A stretch of 39,958 nt of DNA from Pelagibacteraceae bacterium AG-345-F21 (GTDB lineage: Bacteria; Pseudomonadota; Alphaproteobacteria; Pelagibacterales; Pelagibacteraceae): contig QCAW01000010.1 in the NCBI GenBank assembly GCA_003281795.1, positions 1 through 39,958 of the forward strand. Direction: 5' to 3'. Each line of letters begins with the position of its first letter. The first letter of the stretch is position 1. The notes below the pieces were generated by a model. The model had not been told where the DNA came from, searched no databases, and worked only from the letters and a program-made list of their open reading frames with translations. A program made the position numbers and the translations under genes. Below, in pieces: positions 7,166 through 14,688 of this stretch.

Positions 7166-8680
7166 ATGAAAAAAGCTAGGATTTTACTTTGTACACCTAA
7201 TCTTAAAGGGATTAAAGACGGTTTAAACCGAATACAACCCCCTTTGGGTTTAATGCTAATTGCACAAACTTTGCTTAATCAAGGTCATGATGTAAAAATT
7301 CATGATTTTGCTTTAGAAGGTTGGAAAAATAGAGTTGATCTTGATATTAAAAATAATCTTGTTTTAATTGGTCAAAATGACGAAGAAGTAAGAAAAGTTA
7401 TTTCTGATTATAATCCTGATCTTATTGGAATTTCAGTTTTATTTCAAAATCTTATAGAACACGCACAACATATTGCAAAAATTGCAAAAAGCGTTAATAA
7501 AAAAATTCAAGTTTTTATAGGTGGAAATTGTATTTCAAACGCTGTCATTGACTATAAACATGGAATAGCAGATAAAAATTCTAATTTACCAGACTTTATT
7601 TCTTACCTTGATGATCCAAATATAGATTGTGCTATTTCAGGTGAAGGTGAGGATGCAGTAAAACATTTTGTAAATTCTTTTATTGAAAATGGTGATATCT
7701 CTAAAACACCAGGCTTGGTAAAGAAAGTTGGACATAAAAAATATATTATCAACGATCCATCCAAAATTCATTTTATGGATACACTTCCAAGACCCGCAAG
7801 ATATTTAGTTAATATGGAGGGTTACTTTGATATAGGCGCGTTCCATTCATCTAAATCAAGATCAAATAGAGTATTAAACGTTATGTGTTCACGAGGTTGT
7901 CCTGAAAAGTGTACTTTTTGTACAACCCCAGCAATGTGGGGAGCAAATATCCGCTGGAGATCAATCGAACATATAATGGAAGAAATAAAAAATGATGTTA
8001 AAAATTATAAAATAGGGGAGATACAATTTGATGATGACAGCTTAACTTTAAATAAAAAGATGCTTTACTCTTTATGCAAAGAGCTCGAAAAAATCGGTGT
8101 CCCTTGGTGCACTCCTAACGGAACAAAAGTTAATTATCATTTGAGAGAACAGTACGATATGTACAAAGCTATGCATGACTCCGGTTGCTATCAACTTACT
8201 CTTGCTTGTGAAAGCGGAGTCCAGAGAGTATTAGATGATATAGTCAAAAAAAACCTTCCTTTGGAAAATATCAAACCTGCAATAGAGAGAGCAAAAAAAG
8301 CCGGTATGTTAGTTCATACTTTCTGGATATTAGGGTACCCTGGAGAAACTTACGAAGAAATGCAAAAAACAATAGATTTTGCAATGTCTAGCGGAGCGGA
8401 CAGTTTTACCTTTTCAGTTTTGACACCATTATCAGGAACTCCAATATATAGAAAAGTTTTAAAAGAAAATTTATGGTGGGATGGTCGAGAAAATCAGAAT
8501 ACTTTTAGATCATCATTAATTAAAGTTGATGGTTTTGATAACGCTGAACAATTTGAAAAATTTGTAAATGACGCAAACATCAAAGCAAATATGCTTTTAA
8601 AAGCAAAAGACCCAGCTAGATTCGAATATAAATACAGAGAAAGAACTGGAAGCAAAAAAACTTTTGTAAAACAAACTTAG
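7166..8680 (+). CDS. Cobalamin-binding radical SAM enzyme (B12-rSAM)
   Basis: The 504-residue product has the class B methyltransferase layout. An N-terminal Rossmann-like B12-binding domain (about 1-190, with PPLGLMLIAQTL, VIS..NPDLIGIS and IGGNCIS stretches) precedes a radical SAM TIM barrel with C245-x3-C249-x2-C252. The CTP-like spacing CPEKCTFC is canonical. Later landmarks such as QFDDDSL, LACESGVQ and FWILGYPGET are typical of the SAM-binding barrel. Relatives include Fom3, which C-methylates a cytidylylated phosphonate, and many C-methyltransferases; other members do ring or chain rearrangements. Here it sits between Ppd and a PhnW-like aminotransferase. C-methylation of a phosphonate intermediate is a reasonable guess but is not shown by the sequence. 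Confidence 0.85.
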   Translation: MKKARILLCTPNLKGIKDGLNRIQPPLGLMLIAQTLLNQGHDVKIHDFALEGWKNRVDLDIKNNLVLIGQNDEEVRKVISDYNPDLIGISVLFQNLIEHAQHIAKIAKSVNKKIQVFIGGNCISNAVIDYKHGIADKNSNLPDFISYLDDPNIDCAISGEGEDAVKHFVNSFIENGDISKTPGLVKKVGHKKYIINDPSKIHFMDTLPRPARYLVNMEGYFDIGAFHSSKSRSNRVLNVMCSRGCPEKCTFCTTPAMWGANIRWRSIEHIMEEIKNDVKNYKIGEIQFDDDSLTLNKKMLYSLCKELEKIGVPWCTPNGTKVNYHLREQYDMYKAMHDSGCYQLTLACESGVQRVLDDIVKKNLPLENIKPAIERAKKAGMLVHTFWILGYPGETYEEMQKTIDFAMSSGADSFTFSVLTPLSGTPIYRKVLKENLWWDGRENQNTFRSSLIKVDGFDNAEQFEKFVNDANIKANMLLKAKDPARFEYKYRERTGSKKTFVKQT

Positions 8681-8696
8681 TAAGTTTGTTATTAAA

Positions 8697-9677
8697 ATGA
8701 ATATAAATAAATTTGTTATAACTCAAAATAAAAAAAAAAAATTATTGACACCAGGTCCAGCAAGTCTATTGGCTGAAAACATATCAGGTCTTAGACCTTG
8801 TTTTGGCCGAGGGGATAAAGATTATACTAAACTAGAATCAATCGTTCTTAACAAATTAAAGAAAATTTCTGGCCATAGATATATTGCAAGATTACAAGGG
8901 TCTGCAAGTCTTGCCTTAGAAATACTTACTACAAACTTTTTGTATGGGAAAGTTTTAATAATAGACACGGGAGTTTACTCTGAAAGAATTAAAACCATGT
9001 CTAAATACAACAAAAAAGTTTTTAAAAAAGTTAAAAGCGTTGAGTCAGTTAGTTGGACTAAAATAAAAGATTTTAAAAAAAATTTTGATTGGATTTTTGC
9101 TTGTCCCACTGAAACTAGCATTGGTTTGAAAGTGCCTATTAGCGATTTATTTCGACTTAAAAAAAGATGTAAAGCGAAACTTGCGTTAGATGCTACTGCT
9201 TCAATTGGATTGGAAAAAAACCATGATTTGTCTGATGTCTTAGCTTACAGTTCTTGTAAAGGTTTGTTTGGTTTGACCGGTGCAAGTTTTATTGCTTTTA
9301 ATAATTATCCTCAGAATGAAGTTGAGTCTTTTTACTTAAATATTAATAATCATCTAGAAAGTAAAATGACGGGTCCTTACCATACTATTTTGTCATTATA
9401 CGATGTCTTAAAAGAATATAACAATTTTAAATACTCGGTAATTATTAATAAAAGAAAAATTAGCAAGATCATGGGAAATCAAATGCTTTATCCCAAAGTT
9501 AATCAACCTTTGTTGTGCACTTATATAAAAAAAAAATTAATTTCATCAAATAATAAGATTATATTTTATAAAACAAGAGCCAACTTACCAGGAAGTGTTG
9601 TTTGTCATTTAGGAGAAGTGCATTTAAAAAAGAAATCTAGAGGTAACATATTAAATAATCTTAATTATGGAAAATAA
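8697..9677 (+). CDS. PhnW-like class V aminotransferase (2-aminoethylphosphonate forming)
   Basis: A 326-residue PLP enzyme of fold type I. It opens with LLTPGPAS (16-23), the signature start of 2-aminoethylphosphonate:pyruvate aminotransferase and its alanine-glyoxylate relatives. LQGSASLALE near 65-74 forms the cofactor-phosphate loop, D165 in LALDATASIG contacts the pyridine nitrogen, and K188 in SSCKG is the Schiff-base lysine. PhnW proteins are usually near 360 residues, so the C-terminal domain is trimmed. In this cluster the natural substrate is phosphonoacetaldehyde from Ppd, giving 2-aminoethylphosphonate. The end overlaps the dioxygenase start by 11 bases. An altered substrate is possible given its divergence and length. 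Confidence 0.78.
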   Translation: MNINKFVITQNKKKKLLTPGPASLLAENISGLRPCFGRGDKDYTKLESIVLNKLKKISGHRYIARLQGSASLALEILTTNFLYGKVLIIDTGVYSERIKTMSKYNKKVFKKVKSVESVSWTKIKDFKKNFDWIFACPTETSIGLKVPISDLFRLKKRCKAKLALDATASIGLEKNHDLSDVLAYSSCKGLFGLTGASFIAFNNYPQNEVESFYLNINNHLESKMTGPYHTILSLYDVLKEYNNFKYSVIINKRKISKIMGNQMLYPKVNQPLLCTYIKKKLISSNNKIIFYKTRANLPGSVVCHLGEVHLKKKSRGNILNNLNYGK

Positions 9678-10419
9678 AGCTAAACAGAGAAATTTTTTTG
9701 AAAAAAATGGTTACATTAAAATTTCAGGTTTTTTTTCAAAATCTGAAATAAATTTATTAAAGAATTTAGTTTTGAAAATTCAAAAACTCAAGCCTCAAAA
9801 AGGTAAACATATGATTTATACAGACAAATTAAAAAATAAAAATGTTTTAACTAGAACAGAAAATTTTTTCGATTACGAGAAAGGAATGAAAAAATTCTTG
9901 AATAAGAAAAAAATCAAAAGTCTTTTAAAAAATTTAACTGGATTTGAACAAGTATTATTCAAAGATAAGATTAACTGGAAATACCCAGGGGCTAAAGGTT
10001 TTGAGCCTCATCAAGATGCTCAAGTATGGGAAAATTTATATAAAAATGTAAAAAGTTTTGTCTCTTTAACTATTTCTGTAGACAGAACCACTATTAAAAA
10101 TGGCTGCTTAGAAATTGCTAAAGAAAAACATACAGAGGGTCTTTTAGGTGACAATAAATCAGCTATACCCGATAAAGTAGTCAAAAAATTAAAATGGAAA
10201 AAAATCACGACCGAACCGGGAGATCTTATTATTTTTGGAGCATACACCCCTCATAGATCAAAACAAAATAAATCTAATCGAGCTAGAAGAATGATGTATT
10301 TAACTTATAATTCAAAAAAAGACGGTAATTTGAGAAAAAATTATTATAGAAATAAAAGATTAAGTTTTCCTCCTAATAATGAACGAGTAAAAGGAAAACA
10401 ATATAAATATTTAATATGA
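9667..10419 (+). CDS. PhyH-family Fe(II)/2-oxoglutarate dioxygenase
   Basis: A 250-residue phytanoyl-CoA dioxygenase-like protein. It carries the facial triad as H115-x-D117 (in FEPHQDAQVW) and H196 (in TPHRSKQN), with Arg205 or Arg207 placed to bind 2-oxoglutarate. The core is a double-stranded beta-helix; no signal peptide is present. Within this superfamily PhnY* hydroxylates C1 of 2-aminoethylphosphonate, and several phosphonate antibiotic pathways use PhyH-like hydroxylases. Its position directly behind the aminotransferase (11-base overlap) and before a methyltransferase (4-base overlap) supports a tailoring role on aminoethylphosphonate. The alternative is hydroxylation of a sugar or lipid part of the product. 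Confidence 0.82.
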   Translation: MENKAKQRNFFEKNGYIKISGFFSKSEINLLKNLVLKIQKLKPQKGKHMIYTDKLKNKNVLTRTENFFDYEKGMKKFLNKKKIKSLLKNLTGFEQVLFKDKINWKYPGAKGFEPHQDAQVWENLYKNVKSFVSLTISVDRTTIKNGCLEIAKEKHTEGLLGDNKSAIPDKVVKKLKWKKITTEPGDLIIFGAYTPHRSKQNKSNRARRMMYLTYNSKKDGNLRKNYYRNKRLSFPPNNERVKGKQYKYLI

Positions 10420-11105
10420 TAAAAATACCAAAATCTTTAAAAAAAAACATGTATGACTACGAGACTTTCTATCATCTTTCAATGACTGAAGACAGATTGG
10501 GTAAATTTTTAGCGCATTATGAGGCCTACAAAATGGCAGCCAAAATTCCTGGTGAGGTAATAGAATGTGGAGTTTTTAAAGGAACCTCTTTTGTAAGATT
10601 TGCTTTGCTAAGGGAATTATTTGGTGGAGAAAACAGTTCAAGACTAATAGCTTTTGATGTTTTTAGCAATTCTTATCCAAAGACAAAGTTTAAAGAAGAT
10701 AATGCTCAAAGGTCATTTTGGATTAAAAATGCGGGTAGCAAATCTATAAGTACTAAGCAATTATCTAATAATTTAAAAGAGAAGAAAATTAAAAATTTTA
10801 AATTAATCGCAGGCGATGTACTTAAAACTATCCCTAAATTTAAAAAGAATAATCCAGGGTTAAAAATCTCATTATTAAATATAGACATAGATTTTGTAGA
10901 ACCTACCTTGTGTGTTCTTGAACACTTTTATGAAAACGTTACTAAAGGTGGTGTAATTTTATTTGATAATTATGCTGGAAGAGGAGAGTCAGGCAAATAT
11001 TTGCATGGAGATACAGCTGGAATAGATAAATTTTTAAAAAATAAAGACATAATTATTAGACGATTTCCTTTTGCAGCTAGGCCTTGTTACTTAATCAAAA
11101 AATAA
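10416..11105 (+). CDS. TylF/MycF-like methyltransferase
   Basis: A 229-residue Rossmann methyltransferase of the macrocin O-methyltransferase (TylF) family. The SAM-binding stretch is GEVIECGVFKGTS near residues 46-58, with the acidic end of strand 2 at IAFDVFSN near 78. The probable metal-binding acids lie in NIDIDF (about 154) and FDNYAGRG (about 183). Relatives O-methylate sugars on macrolides and also occur in surface-polysaccharide clusters. The start overlaps the dioxygenase stop by 4 bases (ATGA), so the two are coupled. The substrate may be a sugar hydroxyl of the glycan or the hydroxyl that the dioxygenase installs. The sequence does not decide. Confidence 0.8.
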   Translation: MIKIPKSLKKNMYDYETFYHLSMTEDRLGKFLAHYEAYKMAAKIPGEVIECGVFKGTSFVRFALLRELFGGENSSRLIAFDVFSNSYPKTKFKEDNAQRSFWIKNAGSKSISTKQLSNNLKEKKIKNFKLIAGDVLKTIPKFKKNNPGLKISLLNIDIDFVEPTLCVLEHFYENVTKGGVILFDNYAGRGESGKYLHGDTAGIDKFLKNKDIIIRRFPFAARPCYLIKK

Positions 11106-11112
11106 AATCTTT

Positions 11113-12423
11113 ATGAAAAAAAAAAAGAAAACAGTTTATATTGCATTAGCAGCAGATACGATTCATCACGGACATATAACTCTTATTGAAAAAGGGAAAA
11201 AGTACGGAGATATAGTTATTGGGTTAATCACCGATAAAGCTATAGCTGAACATAAGAGAATACCTTATTTAAATTATGAACAAAGAAAAAAAATTTTATC
11301 TAATTTAAAAGGTGTTACCAAAGTTATACCTCAAAAAGAGTATGATTATTCGGTAAATATTTTCAAGTTAAAACCCGACTATATGATACATGGAGATGAT
11401 TGGAAAAAAGGTTATGACAAAACTTTGAGAAACAACGCAATTAAAGCTTTAAAAGCATGTAAAGGTAAGCTTGTAGAAATTCCTTATACCAAAGGAATAT
11501 CTTCCGATGCTTTAACTAAATCACAAAATTTGAACTTAGTCACTTCTGACACTAGAAGAGGAATGTTGCAAAGGTTATTACGAGCAAAAAATTTTTTAAG
11601 ATTTATTGAAGCTCACAGCCCTCTTTCAGCTTTAATAAGTGAAAATGCATTGGTAAAAAAAAATGGCAGACATATTTTCTTTGATGGTTTTTGGTCGAGT
11701 TCTTTGACAGACTCAACTTCAATGGGTAAACCAGACAATGAATACGTTGACAACTCTCTAAGACTAACTGGAATTAATCATATTTTTGATGTTACTTCAA
11801 AACCACTAATATTTGATGGAGACACAGGTGGAAAAAAAGAACATTTTGATATGAAAATAAAAACTATCGAAAGATCTGGAGTTTCAGCTATTATTATAGA
11901 GGATAAAACCGGTTTGAAAAAAAATTCATTATTACAAAATACTAAAAATCAACAGCAAGAAAACATTAAATCTTTCTCAGAAAAAATATCCATTGGAAAG
12001 AAAGCTCAATTAAGTAGTGATTTCATGATTATAGCAAGAATAGAAAGTTTTATTTTAGGAAAAAAAATTAATGATGCAATGACAAGAGCTCATGCTTATA
12101 TAAAGGCAGGAGCAGACGGAATTATGATACATAGTAAATCTAAAAACCCAAATGAAATTTTTAGTTTTGCCCGAAAGTTTAGAAAAATTTATAAAAATGT
12201 TCCATTAATCGGTGTACCATCAACTTATAATCAAGTTACTGAAAAAGAATTAGAAAAAAATGGGTTTAATATAGTAATCTACGCAAACCAAATGTTGAGA
12301 GCCTCTTACCCAGCGATGATGAATGTTGCAATGAAAATACTTAAAAATGGAAGAGCAAAAGAGGTAGAAAAAGACTTATTTTCAATAAAAAATATTCTTA
12401 ATCTTATACCAGGTACGAAATAA
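11113..12423 (+). CDS. pepM: Bifunctional cytidylyltransferase - phosphoenolpyruvate mutase (Fom1-like fusion)
   Basis: A 436-residue two-domain protein. Residues 1 to about 140 form a cytidylyltransferase with HHGH at 18-21, GDDWKKGYD near 97-104 and KGISSD at 127-132. Residues from about 150 form a PEP mutase with FDGFWSSSLTDS (near 197), GDTGG (near 237) and the diagnostic E263-D264-K265-x5-N271-S272 motif that separates true PepM from isocitrate lyase-like relatives. PepM makes the C-P bond, turning PEP into phosphonopyruvate; the fused domain should join CTP to a downstream phosphonate. The same pairing is found in Fom1 of fosfomycin biosynthesis and in other phosphonate producers. It starts 7 bases after the TylF-like gene. 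The identity of the cytidylylated phosphonate is open. Confidence 0.93.
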   Translation: MKKKKKTVYIALAADTIHHGHITLIEKGKKYGDIVIGLITDKAIAEHKRIPYLNYEQRKKILSNLKGVTKVIPQKEYDYSVNIFKLKPDYMIHGDDWKKGYDKTLRNNAIKALKACKGKLVEIPYTKGISSDALTKSQNLNLVTSDTRRGMLQRLLRAKNFLRFIEAHSPLSALISENALVKKNGRHIFFDGFWSSSLTDSTSMGKPDNEYVDNSLRLTGINHIFDVTSKPLIFDGDTGGKKEHFDMKIKTIERSGVSAIIIEDKTGLKKNSLLQNTKNQQQENIKSFSEKISIGKKAQLSSDFMIIARIESFILGKKINDAMTRAHAYIKAGADGIMIHSKSKNPNEIFSFARKFRKIYKNVPLIGVPSTYNQVTEKELEKNGFNIVIYANQMLRASYPAMMNVAMKILKNGRAKEVEKDLFSIKNILNLIPGTK

Positions 12424-12432
12424 CTAAAATTA

Positions 12433-13068
12433 ATGAGCTTATCAAAAAAAACGATTCATTACTGGAACAATTTTTATTCAAAAAAGAAAGTAATAAATAA
12501 GCCTACAAAATTTGCTTTATTCTGTTTAAAATATTTAAATTCTTATTCTGGAATTTTGTTTGATGCTGGTTGTGGAAATGCAAGAGACACAGTTTTTTTT
12601 AATAAAAAAAAAATTAATACAATCGGATTAGATATTTCAGATAGCATAATAAAGATTAATAAAAAACATAATAAAAGGCTTAAAAAAAAATTTATCAAAA
12701 AAAATTTTTGTAATTTTTTTAAAAAAGAAATTAAATCAAATTTTTCAGTTTATTTGAGATTTACCATACACACAATTAACCACAAAAGTGAAAAAGTATT
12801 TTTTAACTCTTTAAGTAAACAAAAAAATTTAAATTATTTGTTTATCGAAACCAGAACTACTCAAGATGAATTTTATAAAGTTGGAAAAAAAGTGGGAAGA
12901 AACGAATATATTTCAGATCATTTTAGAAGATTCATTGTGCCTAAAGAAATTAAAAAAACATTGTCTAAAAAATTTGATATTATTTTTGCAAAACAATCGA
13001 CACAATTTGCTAAATATAAAAACTTTAAACCTAAAGTTCTTAGAATAATTGCAAAAAAAAAATTATAA
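12433..13068 (+). CDS. Class I SAM-dependent methyltransferase
   Basis: A 211-residue Rossmann-fold protein. The SAM-binding loop is LFDAGCGNARDT (about 40-51), with the strand-2 acidic residue in IGLDISDS (about 64-71). Post-motif strands follow, but the second half is poorly conserved against anything I recognise. It follows the PEP mutase fusion by 9 bases and ends 2 bases before tRNA-Val, so it is the last gene of the island and its transcript probably runs into the tRNA. A role in methylating a phosphonate, amine or sugar of the same pathway is suggested by position only. Confidence 0.75.
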   Translation: MSLSKKTIHYWNNFYSKKKVINKPTKFALFCLKYLNSYSGILFDAGCGNARDTVFFNKKKINTIGLDISDSIIKINKKHNKRLKKKFIKKNFCNFFKKEIKSNFSVYLRFTIHTINHKSEKVFFNSLSKQKNLNYLFIETRTTQDEFYKVGKKVGRNEYISDHFRRFIVPKEIKKTLSKKFDIIFAKQSTQFAKYKNFKPKVLRIIAKKKL

Positions 13069-13069
13069 A

Positions 13070-13144
13070 GGGCGTGTAGTTCAGTGGTAGAACGCTACGT
13101 TGACATCGTAGAGGTCATAAGTTCAATTCTTATCACGCCCACCA
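13070..13144 (+). tRNA. tRNA-Val (GAC)
   Basis: A full cloverleaf: acceptor GGGCGTG pairs with CACGCCC, anticodon stem CTACG/CGTAG encloses the loop TTGACAT with anticodon GAC at 13102-13104, and the T arm is ATAAG-TTCAATT-CTTAT. Discriminator A and an encoded CCA end the gene at 13144. It marks the boundary between the island and the core, starting 2 bases after the last island gene. Confidence 0.96.
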
Positions 13145-13174
13145 AATTATAGTAAAAATGTGGTTTTTTATCGG

Positions 13175-13200
13175 TTTACTTAGGTATTGAAAAATATTAT
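13175..13200 (+). promoter_or_regulatory. Candidate promoter of the solitary 5S rRNA
   Basis: In the 63 bases between tRNA-Val and 5S, TATTAT at 13195-13200 lies 7 bases before the predicted 5S 5' end, right for a -10 box. The best -35-like element, TTTACT at 13175-13180, leaves a short 14-base spacer. Because the 5S is detached from 16S-23S it needs its own promoter or read-through from tRNA-Val; the sequence allows both. Confidence 0.35.
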
Positions 13201-13207
13201 AAGTCTT

Positions 13208-13325
<118 letters not shown>

Positions 13326-13334
13326 ATTAAAATT

Positions 13335-13460
13335 ATGAAAATAGCTAGTTCATTAAAATCATTAAAAAAAAGAGACTTAAACTCTAAGTTAGTAAAGCGT
13401 AGGGGCAAGTTATATATAATTAATAAAAAAAACCCCAAATTTAAAGCTCGCCAGGGCTAA
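13335..13460 (+). CDS. rpmJ: 50S ribosomal protein L36 (bL36)
   Basis: A 41-residue basic protein beginning [14 protein letters not shown] and ending NPKFKARQG, the unmistakable L36 pattern of the alphaproteobacterial form without the zinc cysteines. It binds 23S rRNA in the large subunit. The ATG lies about 10 bases beyond the 5S 3' end with no terminator between, so message and 5S could share a transcript. It is too short for most gene callers. Confidence 0.95.
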   Translation: MKIASSLKSLKKRDLNSKLVKRRGKLYIINKKNPKFKARQG

Positions 13461-13462
13461 TA

Positions 13463-13573
13463 ATGAGCAATCAAGATTATAAAGATACTTGGAAAGGATT
13501 CACAAAATTTGTTCTATGGGGCACTGTTGCAGTTATATTAATACTAGTAATCCTTGCTTTAACCTTACTTTAA
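13463..13573 (+). CDS. aa3-type cytochrome c oxidase subunit IV (small membrane peptide)
   Basis: A 36-residue peptide: polar head MSNQDYKDTWKGF, then a single hydrophobic helix from about FVLWGTVAV to the C-terminus. This matches the small alphaproteobacterial aa3 oxidase subunit IV family, which in several alphaproteobacteria sits just before the transhydrogenase genes, as here. It begins 2 bases after the rpmJ stop, and pntAA follows 18 bases downstream. It would be a single-span inner-membrane subunit of the terminal oxidase. Confidence 0.8.
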   Translation: MSNQDYKDTWKGFTKFVLWGTVAVILILVILALTLL

Positions 13574-13591
13574 TCTAAACAATATTCTTAA

Positions 13592-14686
13592 ATGATAGTA
13601 GGTTCTACCAAAGAAGATTTAACTCAAGAAAAAAGAGTTTCGCTTACTCCAGAGACTGCAAAAAATATTATAGGACTTGGATTAAAAATATTTATAGAAA
13701 AAAATTACGCTAGCCATTTAGGAATTCAAGATAATGAATATAAAAAAGTTGGTGTTGAAATTAAAAATTCATCTAATGAAATTTTGAGTTTATGTAATTT
13801 ACTAATTAAAGTTAATTGCCCACTTGAAAAAGAAATAGAAAGTTTGAAAGAAAAAACACATTTAGTTGGTATGTTAAATCCTTCAAAAAATAAAAATCAA
13901 ATTAAAGAAATTATAAATAAAAATGTTAATATTTTTTCGCTAGAACTATTACCTCGTATTACAAGAGCTCAATCAATGGATGTGCTATCCTCTCAATCAA
14001 ATTTAGCTGGGTACAGAGCAGTAATAGACTGTGTTTCAGAATTTGAAAAAGCAGTGCCAATGATGATGACTGCTGCAGGAACAGTACCGGCTGCAAAAGT
14101 TTTAGTTATAGGTGCTGGGGTTGCAGGTCTTCAGGCTATTGCAACAGCTAAAAGATTAGGTGCGATTGTATCTGCAACAGATGTTAGGGCTGCTTCTAAG
14201 GAACAAGTTGAAAGTTTAGGGGGAAAATTTTTAATTGTTGAAGAATCTGAAGATATGGAAACAACTGGTGGATACGCAAAAGAGACTAGTGATAATTACA
14301 AAAAGAAACAAGCAGAAATGATGCGAGAGGCTTTAAAAAAAAATGATATAGTTATTTGCACTGCATTAATCCCAGGAAAACCCGCCCCTAGAATTTTGAC
14401 GGAAGATTTAGTAAAACTAATGAAACCTGGCTCAATAGTTTATGATTTAGCTGCAGAGCAAGGTGGAAATTCAGCTTTTTCAGAGGCAGGAAAGATTAAT
14501 TTAGTGAATGGAATTAAAATAATAGGTGTAAAAAGTCTGATGAATAGGTTGCCACTAACAGCATCTAGTTTATACGCTAAAAATTTATTTAGTTTTATTC
14601 GCAACCTGTATAGTAAAGAAAAAAAGGATTTTAATGTTAATTTAGAAGATGAAATAATTAGCAAAACACTTATCAAGGAAATTTAG
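13592..14686 (+). CDS. pntAA: NAD(P) transhydrogenase subunit alpha, part 1 (NAD-binding)
   Basis: A 364-residue soluble domain I of proton-translocating transhydrogenase, which exchanges hydride between NADH and NADP+ using the proton gradient. Features: the alanine dehydrogenase/PNT N-terminal start (STKEDLTQEKRVSLTPE), RITRAQSMDVLSSQ, and a Rossmann loop GAGVAGLQAI near 170-180 with ATDVRA after it. It is split from the membrane part, the three-gene form typical of alphaproteobacteria such as Rhodospirillum rubrum. It precedes pntAB by 2 bases. It supplies NADPH for biosynthesis and redox defence. Confidence 0.96.
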   Translation: MIVGSTKEDLTQEKRVSLTPETAKNIIGLGLKIFIEKNYASHLGIQDNEYKKVGVEIKNSSNEILSLCNLLIKVNCPLEKEIESLKEKTHLVGMLNPSKNKNQIKEIINKNVNIFSLELLPRITRAQSMDVLSSQSNLAGYRAVIDCVSEFEKAVPMMMTAAGTVPAAKVLVIGAGVAGLQAIATAKRLGAIVSATDVRAASKEQVESLGGKFLIVEESEDMETTGGYAKETSDNYKKKQAEMMREALKKNDIVICTALIPGKPAPRILTEDLVKLMKPGSIVYDLAAEQGGNSAFSEAGKINLVNGIKIIGVKSLMNRLPLTASSLYAKNLFSFIRNLYSKEKKDFNVNLEDEIISKTLIKEI

Positions 14687-14688
14687 TT

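Larger units (their letters stand above)
1..13068 (+). other. Distal part of a hypervariable surface-polysaccharide/phosphonate island (SAR11 HVR2-like)
   Basis: All genes here lie on one strand, are extremely AT-rich with lysine, asparagine and isoleucine-heavy products, and encode surface-glycan, export and phosphonate functions. The stretch stops 2 bases before a tRNA-Val that is followed by a solitary 5S rRNA, and everything beyond is conserved core. SAR11 genomes are known to carry a hypervariable island between the 23S and 5S genes, and this layout matches its 5S-proximal end. The left end of the island lies outside the window. No integrase or direct repeats were seen. Confidence 0.7.

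Noticed and set aside
12866-13048. 60-residue overlapping frame inside the last island methyltransferase
   Set aside because: It is an out-of-frame shadow of the methyltransferase with only low-complexity Leu/Lys content.
13070-13144. tRNA-Val as an integration site for the upstream island
   Set aside because: No integrase gene and no second copy of the tRNA 3' end were noticed, and variability at this place is a general SAR11 feature not requiring site-specific integration.
13145-13207. Terminator between tRNA-Val and 5S
   Set aside because: Only an A/T stem (TAAAAA with TTTTTA) can be drawn, with no GC core, so it is not a credible intrinsic terminator.
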